Shown: in pieces, positions 11,984 to 24,164 of the stretch
How the letters are laid out: every line of letters begins with the position of its first letter
How positions within the stretch are numbered: position 1 is the first letter of the stretch
Assembly: GCA_035772405.1 (NCBI GenBank)
Contig: JAYKKM010000114.1
Location: 804,001-868,000, forward strand
Source of the DNA: Chrysogorgia sp. JL179-B06
Taxonomy: Eukaryota; Cnidaria; Anthozoa; Scleralcyonacea; Chrysogorgiidae
Direction of reading: 5' to 3'
Length of the DNA: 64,000 bases
Position numbers and translations under genes: made by a program
Notes under the pieces: model-generated
Databases searched by the model: none
The model's input: the letters and a program-made list of their open reading frames with translations, nothing else
What the model was told of the DNA's origin: nothing

Positions 11984-14900
11984 TTAAATGTCTTCACCAT
12001 CACTGCCTTCTTCGTCACGTGCTTCATCATCAACTGTTGGGAAATGGAGAGCAATGTTATGCTGATGTCTTTTCAACCATTTGGAGAATTTTGCTTCATC
12101 CAAATCATTCAGTGGGTTCGGTGAAATTCCAACAAAAGATTTGTGAGATCTTCCAGGCACAACAGAAAAGGGTTTCATCTTTCTTAGGTCTGACAGGACT
12201 TTCTTCTCATCATCGGAAGAGGACTTGTGCGAGTGTGTTGATGACTTTCGTTTGATGGAAGCCTGGTCTTCAAACACATCAATAATTTTACGCACTCCTC
12301 CAGCAGCTTTACTCATGCGTTGAATAGCCTTCTCAGTTTTATTGGCTCCCATTAAACGAATTAACCCTTTCAGGTCACTGTTACGGTTCTCTTGAAGGAG
12401 ATCAATTTCGATGTTATTGTTCTTACCTCCCTTCCAGTTTGCCAATGCTGCCCATTTGCAGTGATGTGCCTCTGCAGGTGATAATATCACTTCGTTTTGG
12501 ATGGTGATGATCAGCATCTCAATCGCATATGCATTATATCCAGAAACAGACGAGAAGTAATACAGCATTTCTTTCTGAATTAATGACAAATACTCCCCAT
12601 TTCCAGATGCCACTGCCTCTTTGCAATCAAGAAGAACCATAAACGATTTCAGAAGGTTGATCGAGTAGCTTCTCACATCATCATTTTGGGCATCATCATC
12701 TGGGGTATCATCATCCAAGGTGGTGTCATCATCCGGGGTGTTGTCAACCAAGGTGTTTCTTTCTGGTGTTTGGATAACATACTCCTGAAGGAATTTGTCC
12801 AAAACTGCCATGAAGTACTCTTTCTTATCATCATCATGGGCATTACGGAGATTGTGAGGAAAGGGATTGTTTTCTGTTGGTGACTCTTCAACATTCAGCA
12901 TTTTGAAAAACTCGAGCAGAGCTTCAATGAGGTAGCCACGACCAACACTCATGAAAAGCTGCTCACAGTCTTCATAATGCTTCACGTCAAGTGTCACATT
13001 TCTTCTGTTGAGCACTTCACGGAAGTATCTCAAGGTACCATTCTCTCTGCCAGAGTTTTTGTAGAGTCTCTTGAAGATCGACTATAAAAAGTGCAAATTG
13101 TGAATTAATTTGTGTATGTATAAGTTATGACATGTACAGGGGGGTAGGGGTCCAAATTACACGATTTGAGGATTTTAAATGTTTTACATTCCTGAGAAGC
13201 AATGTTTAAAATTCTGTTTGATTTTGCAGTTAGTTGTGTATTTTTCTGAATGAAACAATAAACAACAGGTTTAAATTTTCTTCCTTTAGAAAGCCTGGAA
13301 ATGCATCTAACATTTTCCTTTTTTTTTTTTGTTTGCATTGACTTTTAGTATCATTCCACAGAAACTTCATTATTGGCACTTTATATATATTAGTTTGGCT
13401 ATTAAGGTATTTATTACGTTTTTGTACAAGGTATATACATGCAAAGTTGAAAAAACTACCTTTAAAAAACTTCTCTTTGTATGCCATCCAACAATTCGAA
13501 AAGGATAGAGATGGTCAAGTCGCTGTTTAGCTGTGTGACATCCAGAACGAAGATCTCGGGCACCAGCAAACCTTACTCTTGTCAACTCATCACCAAAACA
13601 AGGAACCTTGACTCCTTGTAATGGATCAGAGTCTGCAGCAACTGGTGGGACATGGGCACGAGGTTGATCTGGTCGTGTGGGAACCTCTACCAAGGGGTGG
13701 GTGTTGGTTGATGAGGGTTGCTGTTCTTCACAGAGACCACTTGCCTTGTATATCTCCTGTGTCCACTCTTCTAATTGGTCAAGTACATCAACACAGTCAC
13801 TGTACTTCTTCTCGTCCTTCATCAACACAGGCAGAGTCATGATTTCTGACTGAAGGGCTGTTTTATCTGAATACTTGTGATTCAGTTCCTCTGCAGATAC
13901 ATAGGTCTTGGCAACAACAAATTGTGGAAAATTTTCAAGAAGGATTCTTGCAACAAAAGTTCTGTATCGATCTTGAATTGTTTTCATGTCTTGGTCACTC
14001 ATCTTCACAATTTCCCGAAAGTTGCAAGTTTTTATGTCTTGCTGTGGACCATCATCCCTAAGCAAGTCATCATGTGGGAATCGATCAAAAACCATGCTTG
14101 TAGCACATGCATGAACACTCTTGTTTTGGTGAATTTCTCTCATATCATGAACCTTTTCTTCCCAGTCGATGTTGTCAACAACGTAAACAAATTTCATCCC
14201 TGCTTTCACCAACTCGACAGCTCGATCCAAAAAGTGTTTACCAATGTCGTCAAGTACAACATACTTGTTTGCTGGACTGAGGCACAACCCATACTTGTTA
14301 AGTCGTTCAAACAACTATAAATAAAATACATAATATTATTTAGACACTTAATTACCATTCCCAAAAATGTTGTACATTATTACACTACCTGTATAGGGTA
14401 CACACATATACTTAGTACTGGTACATGTTATGTATATATTACCGGTACATGCATGTATAATATATACTGACAATCACATCTATAGCAGAAAAGTGAACAA
14501 CTTATTATGATGCATAGGCTCTCAGTAATTATAAAAGAAATTGGCTAAGCTTTTAAAGCTCTTCCCATTAAATAGAACCATTTAAATTACAGGAGCCTCG
14601 GTCAATGAAATACAAAGAATTGTTCATTAATTATTATTATTTGTTATAAGTTCAACTAAAAACCACCAATTTTCATCTGCCAAAAAAAACATGCAGTTAA
14701 ACTGAAAACCACATTAAACCAGTGTTTCATAGTTTCAGATATTCTAAGAATATTATTGCATGATAAAACATAATATTATACTCTGTGTCATATAACATGC
14801 AGAGTTGGTAAAGCAAGATCTGGTGGGCTAACCCCAGAGTTTCCAAATAGCTAAAACTATTGATCATGAATAGCAGACATTGCTGTTTAAAACCGGTATT

Positions 14901-16338
14901 ATTGTTAATTATCAGATAATTATTTTCTGTATTGAGGTCAGAAACCTTAAGCCTTCGCAGGCTTCTGACCTCAATTAATAAAATCATCCACTATTAAACT
15001 CAGCCCCACACAAAATACCCCTTAGTATGCACCTAGTAATGTTAAGCCCCAAATGAGGGGGTCTAGTATATGTGGGGGATTTGACTTTTTTAACTGTCCT
15101 GATGGTTCCACTATAAATATATGTCAAATGTATTCAGATAATCCCATATAGGGATTACCAATAAGTTAAATATATTATGCACTATTTTTATGAGATCCAA
15201 TGATCTGGTTATTGGTTGAAATCAAATATGGCCCAGTACCTCCAGACCTCCAGCCAAAATTTACATAAGTAATAATCAAATTCTTGATGGTGGGGTGAAA
15301 ACAATTGGTCAAATCCACCACATATGCCTGAGCTCCCCTCCCCTTTACAGATTTGAACCTACGTTTGTTGATGCTTTGCCTTCTGTCAGAAGAACAGTAT
15401 TGATTCTTTGAATTCTGCTCATATGGCGACATCTCAAAAACAGAATCATTCCATAAATGAGGCAAATGGGTGGTAGCTTCTTTCCTGGGGTGGTGAAAGA
15501 ACAATCAAGCAATCTTGACAGGATTTCTGCAACAGCAGGACATCTTGTCAAGAGTTCTCCTTTAACCTCATCCATCCAATTCCCCTTGCATAAACCTTGG
15601 TAGGATGTATCTCTCAACACAGATGGTTCGTCTTTCCTGGCAATCTCCATTAACTCCAAGTTCACCTTTTCCAATATGTGGAGTTCTTTTTTCTAGAACA
15701 AAGACAACCATATTGTCATTAATTAAACATTTGTTCATTAATTAAACATTTGTCCATTACATTTACATATTTTCCGTGCACTGAATGAAGCTTTTATAGT
15801 GACACATTCGCATACTAATTCACTGATACTAAAGCATTTATATTGCACAAATTAATATGTAGACTATTACCTCGACCATATCCTCACAATCAGCCTGATT
15901 CACAGATCTAGATGAATTTTCATCACACGACGCAAATGTCAGCGAGTTTCTTGCTGAAGGCGCAGCTGTAACCAAACGAGATGTTGGAGGTTGGGGAATA
16001 GACGGCGATATAGCGATACATCTTTTTACTCGAGATTGACTTGACTGGCGCTGGTGAAAGGACTCTTGCGTGTCCAAGATAACTTTTTTATATTCCAAAA
16101 TGTTTTTAAGTCTGCGGTCGCACGCTCTACACAACAGATGGGGCAAACTTGATTCTTGGACAATTCGATGGCCACACAATTGTTCAGCAATCTTTAACAC
16201 TGGTCGATTTGATGGCTTAAATAAGTTCTTGCAGTGAGAAGCGTCCCTAAAAGCTCGGCAAAGACGACAAGACAGCGGATCTATAGTAGAATTTCCAGTC
16301 GCGCGGTAGAATTTTTTCGGTGTTTCATTGGAAGACAT
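11984..16338 (-). CDS. AcademH-type transposase, four exons, apparently intact (about 916 aa)
   Basis: Exon coordinates from GT-AG sites, all phase 0: E1 16338-15871, E2 15692-15363, E3 14314-13460, E4 13081-11984. E1 holds a ZAD-like Cys4 module (CRLCRAFRDASHC ... HLLCRACDRRL). E2 carries RKDEPSVLRDTSY and HMSRIQRINTVLL. E3 carries YGLCLSPANKY, VYVVDNIDWEEKV and DELTRVRFAGARDL. E4 carries NRRNVTLDVKHYEDC, ends in an acidic and Ser-rich tail, and has an acidic DDDT-type repeat near 12,680-12,750. The E3-E4 blocks match what I recall of the DUF6589-type family linked to AcademH transposases. Introns are 178, 1,048 and 378 bp; 14,315-15,362 is the large second intron. No internal stop is seen in the spliced frame, in contrast to the companion helicase. 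Confidence 0.7.
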
Positions 16339-16585
16339 TTAGCTCAATGACCTTTGATACCGAATTAGAACGTTTATAATATATGCCATGGTGATGGTAA
16401 TATGATATGTAATTTGAGGATCTAAAATGACTTGTTTATTTTGAGTATATCCTGGCCAATTTGCTAAATTTTATCATCAAATTTTAAACGTCGCTCCATC
16501 GCGTAAACCAAAATGGCGTTCTTATTGACAAAACTAAATTAGCCCCCTACCATAAATAATTTTATAGCTTATCTCCAATATTCTT

Positions 16586-16668
16586 GGAGACACGTGACCA
16601 ATCAATACCATGGTCTTTCCGCAGCGGGGGGGGGGGGGGGCGAAGGTAAGAGCCTGGGAACGAGGTTG
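16586..16668 (-). repeat. AcademH terminal inverted repeat, right
   Basis: Reverse complement of 9491-9574, ending GAGCCTGGGAACGAGGTTG, followed by the ACTCCTCCC target duplication at 16669-16677. Confidence 0.85.
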
Positions 16669-16677
16669 ACTCCTCCC

Positions 16678-17122
16678 CACCTTCAGCACCGCCCTCACTG
16701 TGATGGTTCGGCACATGTGTTCTGGTGAAAAAAACTGACAGCTTCTTTAGTTACGTCGCCACTAGGCTTCTTGGCTACACATGAATGTTTACCACAATGA
16801 TAAATGAGTACCACCATTGAACTCCCATATTTTTTTCGCATCACAAGGTGTTGGGACTGCTTGGTAACCACAAACGGCGATTTGTGCTGACATTGTTCTA
16901 AATTGAACTTTATTTTTCTTCGAATATGAATGCAAGTATGGGCATCTGCTGTTATCACATTCATATGTTCCACATGTTGCACCCTTCTTACTCCATCAAA
17001 ACCACTCTTCTCGAAGAGTGCCAAACCCTCCACGGTCTTCCATCTTTACTGGTTCCCATCATGTTTGCAGCATCATAGTTCAGTTCGTAGATACAATCAC
17101 CATCAATATCATATGGTAGCAT
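16678..17122 (-). pseudogene. MULE-like transposase gene, 5' exon(s)
   Basis: ATG at 17122 begins MLPYDIDGDCIYELNY; TSKDGRPWR and, after a frame change, SGFDGVRRVQHVEH and YHCGKHSCVAKKPSGD follow. A conserved GRPWR / GVRR / YxxGKHxC pattern opens this MULE-like family. The frame in TITVRAVLKVGRS runs straight into the TSD and continues as SLEEVYDEAKG at 9,481 on the other side of the AcademH element, which shows that the two halves were one gene. Frame changes near 17,030 and 16,700 indicate decay, an unresolved intron or sequence errors. Confidence 0.55.
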
Positions 17123-17408
17123 TTCTACCTTCTGGACACTACAGTTTTGCTATAGATGATAAGAGTCTCTTCTGATTACTAAAAAGAGTACATTTTATTC
17201 CGTTAATAAAATATTTCTTGTAATACCCACAGTGTTCTTTAACAAATTTACATTCCGTAGGAAAATGTTGCATCAACCGTGGCACTATATTACCACTTAT
17301 TGGGTTGATCTAAGCCTGATATGGCAAATTATTTAAGGCAAGAATTCAATATGATATTCAATATTGAAATTCGATATTGAAATATTTTCTATATCGGGCA
17401 CAGAAGAA
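17123..17408. other. No gene recognised
   Basis: Upstream flank of the MULE-like gene. It includes a tract of repeated ATATTGAAAT-type words near 17,345-17,390. No promoter element can be assigned with confidence. Confidence 0.3.
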
Positions 17409-17416
17409 TCCGATAC

Positions 17417-18647
17417 CAACCTCGTACCTAGGGTTTTCAACCCGCCATCGCGATAGGGGTATCTAGTACGTATTCCTTATAAGGAAGCGCAAATAGAAGG
17501 CATTGACGAACAAATAGAGTGAATTAACGAGCAAATAGCTGACACGTTCAACCCTCGTACCAGCCTCCTTGTTAATTGGATTGTAACCGACCCCAAAACA
17601 ACAAAGGTCCTAACCCTTTGGCAAACGTTTTCTTGAGAAATAAACCACCCCCAAAGCTATAGAATATATCAAAGGAAAGTTAAATTATCTATTTACAACA
17701 TGCGTACAGCTTTATCCCGATAGCTAACTTAGTTCTCTTTAAAAGCGCGGATAATCGAACATGCCAAAATATAATTTTCCTAATACGGATACCATCTTGT
17801 AAACAAAAACACGGCTGTCTTCGACGAACGTTTTCTTGAGAAATAATCAACTCCCAAAGCTACAATATATATTAAAACAAAGATAAATTATCTGTTTACA
17901 ATATGCGTACAGCTTATCCTGCTAGCGAACGTAGTTTTCTTAAAAATAGCGGATAATCGAACATATCGTAACGTGTTAATAATCCCACATCCAGCGGGTT
18001 GGTACGAGTGCCATGTATTTGTTCGTTAATGCCTTCTATTTGCTCGTCAATGCCTTCTATTTGCTCGTCGGTCACTTCCTTATATGGAATACGTACTAGA
18101 AGTACATATGGCCATCGCGGACTCGCCGAGCGAAAACCCTGGTTGAGGCTTAGGGAGGGGTGACAAAGGTACTCTTGCAACTTTTTTCTCCTTGGACAAT
18201 AACTGCCAAAACGAACAAAAGGCAGTGTTGGTGATGTAAAGCATCTCAAAAACCTGTACAAGGCGATTCTTCAACTGCTTGCTTCGGCCGAAATGCTTCA
18301 CGGAGGAAGACTTCCATGCGATGATGTTCTCCCTCGTTTCATCTGCAGGCCGTGTGAAAGATTAAATAATTTCACAAAGTTCAAGATGCTGGTTTACGAG
18401 AGCCAAACTACCTTCCTGTGCACTAAGAGATGCAATAAACTCTGAAGAATTAAAGCAAAGTACTTCGATTCTTTCCACTGATTCCACCACATTACCTGAA
18501 CTCAAATCGCAGGTTATCGGAGCTTAACAAAACTTACCACCTCTCCCATGATGCAGAATGCGATGGCATGTCACGTGACCGGCTGCAACCAGAGTTTTCG
18601 CTCGGCGAGTCCATGATGGTCTGTTGAAAAGCCTGGGTACGCGGTTG
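17417..18647. mobile_element. Non-autonomous/decayed Academ-like element (1,231 bp)
   Basis: The ends read CAACCTCGTACCTAGGGTTT on the left and, in reverse complement, CAACCGCGTACCCAGGCTTT on the right. Both share CAACC-CGT-CC-AGG with the AcademH ends at 9,491 and 16,668. Flanks are TCCGATAC (17409-17416) and ACCGATAC (18648-18655), a probable 8-bp target duplication with one mismatch. Inside are two direct repeats of about 150 bp (near 17,625-17,770 and 17,815-17,965), an inverted pair (near 17,465-17,520 and 18,010-18,100) with a 21-bp unit GAGCAAATAGAAGGCATTGAC in tandem, and a plus-strand remnant of a ZAD-like exon at about 18,220-18,420 (VLPRFICRPCERLNNF) resembling exon 1 of the AcademH transposase. 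Confidence 0.65.
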
Positions 18648-18773
18648 ACCGATACGTGTTTTATTATAATTTATACCGAACAAATAATCATGAATATGAA
18701 TCTCTTGTGTAGCTGACCTACATCGCAAATATTGGACTGGAATGTCATAGCTTATGTAGATGTTTCATGGGAC

Positions 18774-18914
18774 GATGCACTTTGCGAGGGTATAAGGACA
18801 AAAATACAACAATACAAACATTTCTGTTATTTTAGAAGTACTGCATGATACAGTAGTTCTAAAATAATCGAAATTCTTGTATTCTGTCATTATTATACCC
18901 TCGCAAAGCGCATC
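18774..18914. repeat. MITE-like fold-back, 141 bp
   Basis: GATGCACTTTGCGAGGGTAT at the left end is mirrored by ATACCCTCGCAAAGCGCATC at the right end. The inner sequence TATTTTAGAAGTACTG / CAGTAGTTCTAAAATA also pairs. No coding capacity. Confidence 0.7.
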
Positions 18915-20098
18915 TGTATCATCATGAAGTATCGTTTTTTTATTAATAGGCATTAATATATACTACATTTGGACTCCTAATTAATGTGTCACAAGGAAGA
19001 CTTTAATTAAACCCCATATTCTAAGACTGGTTATTTTCAAAACCTTTCCACAACGAAACACTATAAATATTTGAACTTACTGAAAGACAGACAAAGCTGA
19101 AGGATTAAGGATCGTATTTTCCTTGTCCTCGTTTTTAAATGCCATGTCGTATTTTCTAGAGCAAAAGTCCAAATTTGTTTTGTTAGAAAATTAAAAAGTA
19201 CAAGAACGCCCAGTATATTCTGATTCAGGAGTTAAAAAGAACAAGATGTCAAGAATGGCTTACATGTATACCTTTTGGCGGGTCTACCATGACCCAATCT
19301 AAGGTGCTTTGTCAAATTACTCTTTGATGAAAAATATCCACAGCACTGGCGACATTGGTTCGAAGAAACCCTATCTTTGTCACAGTGCAACTCTGAGCTG
19401 CTGCTTTCCTAAACATTATGCGATTGTAAAAGACCACAAGTTTAGAGTATGTTACAATCGGCACACTTATACTCAGTTCTTTAACTGCAAGTTAAATGCA
19501 TCATCAAAAATGAATATTTTACTAACCTAGTTCTTTTCAGGTTTAGTAGGCCATATAGGTGTCAGGAAATCGGACTCACTATCTGAGTTGTTTTCCTAAG
19601 AATTATGTAATTGCAAAAGACGCATCACATGTTTAGGGTTTATTAATTTAATTTATACACTTATACTCAGTTCTTTAACTGCAAGCCATCTAAGCATCAA
19701 CAATATTAACATTTTAGTGACTCTATCAATCCAACAATTGACAAACTCCTGGAAGCCCTGAAGGATCTCACTTTCATTTCCAGAATACTCTCTCATTTTC
19801 CATTTTAATTAGCTAATTATATACATAATTGAAACTGTTCACACAACAATTTTATAAGCTTAGAGGAAAACATTCATTTTTGCGAACAACGAGGTTTAAC
19901 TTTTTTTCTTCAAATTGGTTTATTTTATGGTTTATGACCACTGAAACGTTATTCATTAATCAAGCTGTATTGTTTCATTTCCTATCTTTATACATTGTTT
20001 GAAGTCTCCGTTGAGCATCTGTAACTATAAAAACAATTTTTCAAAATTTTTAATGTGGGGGATATGACATCATTGGATCTATGACGTCATTAGATGAA
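18915..20098. other. Non-coding stretch with a diverged direct repeat
   Basis: About 19,375-19,530 and 19,575-19,720 share CACTTATACTCAGTTCTTTA plus TTTCCTAA-ATTATG and AGCATCAA/GCATCATC words, suggesting an old duplication of about 150 bp. No gene was recognised. Confidence 0.45.
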
Positions 20099-20819
20099 CG
20101 GTGGGGGTCTACCTACTTCTTTGAAAAATCGGTCATTTTTTTATAAGCATGGTACCTATTTCAAACCCAACCACATTATACATCAATGGAAAGGTTATTG
20201 AACAGAGATCACACAAAAAATACTTTTGGTTGCTTAGAGCTGAAATTTGACACTCCACTGGTATGTGGAATATGTCCCCATGCTGAGAAAAACTCACATG
20301 CAGTTGGGAAAAGATATCTCGTACCATTTTGGTGAAATTTCGATTTTCTTTCAATAATATAAACTGCAGAGGTAGGAGATTGTTTTAAGCGATGGATTTT
20401 TTTAAATTCCACCCATGTTTATCACAGTGATGTTCTGAAATATGTAAAATTTAAAATGGCTTTTTCATGATAATATTGTCCATTACCACATATAGCAATT
20501 TCCATCGCTTAAAACACTAACCTAAATGAGCAACATTAGCACAGAAAATGTCAGCCCAATTGAATGAATTGTTGATGAGATATCTTTTCCCAAAGGCTAA
20601 AAATTAGACGTTTCGGGAAATTGGCTTTAAAGTTTACGAACCCTAATATTTTGCTTCAAATAATCTTAATCAAAGCATTTTGAAGTTTTTATGTATTCCA
20701 TGCTTTTAATGTATCAGCATGTGAGGTGAAACCCTCCTGCCTCATATGATACCCCCTCAGCCTCTCTCAATGCTTCTTCCCTTTGTGTTCTTACAAGATG
20801 TTCGCCCTCACGGCGGCGC

Positions 20820-22893
20820 TTAAATTTGTTTGAAGTCTGATTTGGCAACTCCTTTTCTGTCCTTGGACTTCCATGCCTTTTTAGATTTCAGTTCTCCTGG
20901 GATTGCCAATCTCTCAGTTACTTTCTGCCTGCTTAATGCACCACCATGAAAATGGCATACTGCAGATGCTACAGCAAAACGAACAACTTTTATGCCATGG
21001 AATTTATGTTTTGGGCACCGAACCCAAACCAAAGAGTTAATGCACTCATTTCTGTTTTGAGTTGCACCACTTACACATCTGCTTGGCAATTTGGTTTCAC
21101 TGAGAGTCATAAACACAGGTCGCAAGATTTCAAGAAAAACCTTTGGTAGCAAGTTCTGAGCTTTGTAGGTTTTTGTCCCTGTGGCTTTATGTTGCTGCCA
21201 TTTGCACCATGACTTCTCTCTGTGTGGACAGTAACGGTGTTGATTTGTTGAACTGTCTGACTCCACATTGTGGGTGAGTGTTGCAATGATGTTCTTTTTC
21301 ATTGCATACACTGCTGTCTCAACTTCTACATCAGTAGGGTTTGGCTTGGCAGTAGTATTTTGCCTGATAGCTAGACCATAATACCTCTGAAGCTGCTTTA
21401 TTTTGGCCTCCGTGAGTCTTCCTTTACCTCCAATGGTCTTCCCATCCTTTAGTTTTCCTTTGGTGGAGGCTTTTAGCTTCAGCAGATGTTTCCCCATGCG
21501 CATTTGCACGTGCCCAACACAATCTTGTTTTTCAACTTTGCAATCTGCATACACATCTTCAACAGCACTGAACGATTTGCTGTCTCCATCACACACCATA
21601 TACTTGTATCGCAAATTCTGCTTTTCCACTGATCGTTGCCAGAGAATGAGAGCAGCTTCAGCTTCCATTGCAGGGGAACTTCCGTCAAAGTTAATGTCAC
21701 ATTTTCCATTGTTTATGTTCCATTCTCCACTCTTCATGTTTTCTAAATTTTCCTTGCATTGAGACTTTTTTAATGCGCATTTTTGGCATGTCTTCGAAAG
21801 CACAAGGTAATCGAGTACCTCCCCAGTATCCACAGACATCACAAAGAAAACACCAGAGTGTGACGTGAATCCTCTCTTTGCCCATGTTCCATCAAAACTT
21901 ACAGCAACATCGACAATGTCATTGTTACATTCATTTTCCTCCTGTATGTGATGTAACTTTTTTCCCGCTTTTGCTAATTCAATCTGAACTTCAGATTCTT
22001 GAGCTTCGAGAATGACTTCTACCTGTTTATAGTATGCGTTCTAGGACATACAACGCATATTCCATATGCTGCAGAATGAGGATAGTGACTCATACCCACC
22101 ACCTGATTCCAGGGAGTGGAGCACTGCTCTTCTGTTGGCATCTAATGACCTGCCCTGTTTGGTGATTGATGCATATGTCTGCATACAAGTGGGACCATGG
22201 CAAGAGGTGCACTCAATGGATAGATTTGATATCAAACCAGCTCTTAAATGAGAATTCTCGTAGAGGTGAAGTTCACCTAAAAATACAGAATATCATATGT
22301 TATCTGCTGTTAATATATATTCTAAATATCGTACTGATAACATAATTTAGAATATATATTAACAGCAAACGTTCACACTACTGTATATACAGAAGTGAGG
22401 AAATTAAAAGAGAAGTTAACACAGCTATGTGTTTGTAGGGAAAATAGAATACTAAAATATCACAAATACAATCTACAATCTACACACAGCGTAGTGTGAT
22501 GATCAAAAAATATATTACTAGTGAAAACATATATGGCACGTACCATCTTCGCACTTGTGAACCTTTGATAGTGTAGAAGACAAAATGCTCATATCCACCA
22601 GTCTGTAAGTACGCTCATTGAATTCGTTGTCATCATCACTAGAAATCTCAGAGCTATCACTGATAAAACCACGATCAACAAGTTTCTGTCTGGACGCTCC
22701 CAAACTAGACGATTGCTCAAGATCATCAGGAGAACCCTGAGTGCATGAGCTTGTTGATGGCTGATTTTGGTCACTGTCTTCCCTCTCATCTGATGAAGCT
22801 CCCCTTGCGTGTTTTAGCCCACTTTTGAACTCCAGAGAAAGCTTTACCCTTCCTCTTTTTCCTATATGCCGCTCTAAGTTTCTTCGCAACCAT
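20820..22893 (-). pseudogene. Mutator-like transposase-domain gene, two exons, nonsense and frameshift mutations
   Basis: Exon 1 (22893 to about 22543) starts MVAKKLRAAYRKKRKGK. After a frame change near 22,800 it continues through an acidic Ser-rich linker to YRLVDMSILSSTLSKVHKC and donor GATG/gtacgt. Exon 2 starts after acceptor TTTTTAG near 22,276: GELHLYENSHLRAG, IECTSCHG, LDANRRAVLHSLESGGG, then VAVSFDGTWAKRGFTSHSG, VMSVDTGEVLDYLVLSKTC, GSSPAMEAEAALILWQRS, YMVCDGDSKSF, DCVGHVQMRMGKHL and RCPKHKFHG. The SFDGTW, DGDSK and CVGHVQ blocks are those of the Mutator-like transposase domain common in invertebrate genomes. An in-frame TAG near 22,030 sits between SIWNMRCMS and NAYYKQVEV. The intron contains a perfect 23-bp hairpin. 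Confidence 0.68.
22305..22367. repeat. Perfect 23-bp inverted repeat with 17-nt loop
   Basis: TGCTGTTAATATATATTCTA(AAT) at 22305-22327 is exactly mirrored at 22345-22367. It lies in the intron of the Mutator-like gene and could be a tiny MITE. Confidence 0.75.
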
Positions 22894-23039
22894 ATTTCAA
22901 AACAAATACTCAGAAAGTTAAAATAATATAGACGATAAACACGCACGTTCGATTTTGGAACGTTGGCTTCGAGACTGAATTTTAACAAGATATCACATCA
23001 TATTCATTTTGAAACCGCTGGCAATTGATTGAATAATGA

Positions 23040-23990
23040 GCCTGTATTATTATTATTATTAATCATCTTTATACAGGTTAACTTGTTCACCTATTACAAT
23101 AAATGCTGTTATCCTACAAGGACCTGTACTTATCTACATTAACCAATAACAAAACTATACTATAAAAGTCAATAAAAGTTAGAAGTTCAAATTTTAAAAT
23201 AAGATAAATAAAAATACTAACTAAGAGTAATGTACTTAAAAAGCAATCAGTTTATAAAGATTTTAATTTTCCTTTGAATCTGACGATGGATTTTTCAATT
23301 TTCATATCTTTGGGAAGTTCATTAAATAGTTTGCATCCTTGAAACTTAAACGTCTTTCTTCCTGCTTCGGTTTTGATTCGTGGGACAATAAGGGAGCAAC
23401 CATCCCCTCGAGTTTTCTTCCCATGATTGAGGAATTTAAAGTAGTCATGGAACACGGGAGGAGAAACTCGTTGAATCGCTTTATGAACATCCAGAATAGT
23501 TTTTTGATTAATTATTTCCGAGATCGGTTTCCACTGAACATCAGTCTGTTTCGAAAGCACAATTTTTTTTCCTCGATCTTGGACTGATTGAAGTTTTTCT
23601 TTCAAATACGTTGGCAGACCAAGATATACTGTCGGACAGTATGTAATGATTGGTTGGATCATATTTAGGTAGATTCGCTCAGCTGCATAGGTGGTTAAAT
23701 TGTGCCTTACTCATTTAAGTAGCTTTAGTCTCGTAGAAGTTTTGTGGTAAACAATACGAACCTGTTCATGAAAGGTAAGATGGTGGTCAAATAGTACACC
23801 CAAGTACCTGTATTGCATGGTTTGATTTACATGTTCACCGCTAACCTTGATGTTGATAGGAGAAGACGATTCTTTGTTCAGTCTTTTGGCAGTCCCAAAC
23901 AAAAGAAATTCAGTTTTTCCTTTTGTACTATGGGAGGAGAGGGAGTTGATAAGCAAGGCTAAAACGTGAAAAACAAAAGGACGCTATTTT
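23040..23990 (-). pseudogene. Non-LTR retrotransposon 3' fragment (reverse transcriptase C-terminus)
   Basis: Minus-strand pieces include KGKTEFLLFGTAKRL, YRYLGVLFDHHLTFHEQV (about 23956-23711), PIITYCPTVYLGLPTYLK and the C-terminal FQGCKLFNELPKD (23662-23252). This is the post-catalytic region of APE-type non-LTR elements. The 3' end is a TAA/ATA microsatellite tail near 23,040-23,060. One frameshift lies near 23,705. The catalytic core is absent (5'-truncated). Confidence 0.65.
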
Positions 23991-24164
23991 CTGTTTCCAT
24001 GGCAACGAGTTGCCCCAAATTTAGCTAGTGCTTTCCAGCGACTGCCAAGTGGAAAATATGAAATATTTATTGAAAAAAACGTGCACATAACATTTATAAT
24101 AAGTTTAAGCAATCAATTTTAAAGAAAACAAAATATTGATATTTTCACCATGTTTAGGTAGACC

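Larger units (their letters stand above)
9491..16668. mobile_element. AcademH-like DNA transposon, complete (7,178 bp)
   Basis: Bounded by inverted repeats starting CAACCTCGTTCCCAGGCTCT and flanked on both sides by the direct repeat ACTCCTCCC (9482-9490 and 16669-16677), a 9-bp target duplication. Inside are a plus-strand superfamily II (RecQ-like) helicase gene and a convergent minus-strand four-exon transposase gene. A transposase plus helicase pair is the hallmark described for the AcademH lineage of Academ transposons. The family name is from recall of that architecture, not from an alignment. Both termini carry a homopolymer of about 16-17 C/G about 28 bp in. The element sits inside the MULE-like gene; removing it and one TSD copy restores that gene's collinearity. 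Confidence 0.75.

Noticed and set aside
12673..12894. Met-rich minus-strand open frame
   Set aside because: Alternative frame of the acidic DDD repeat in exon 4 of the AcademH transposase.
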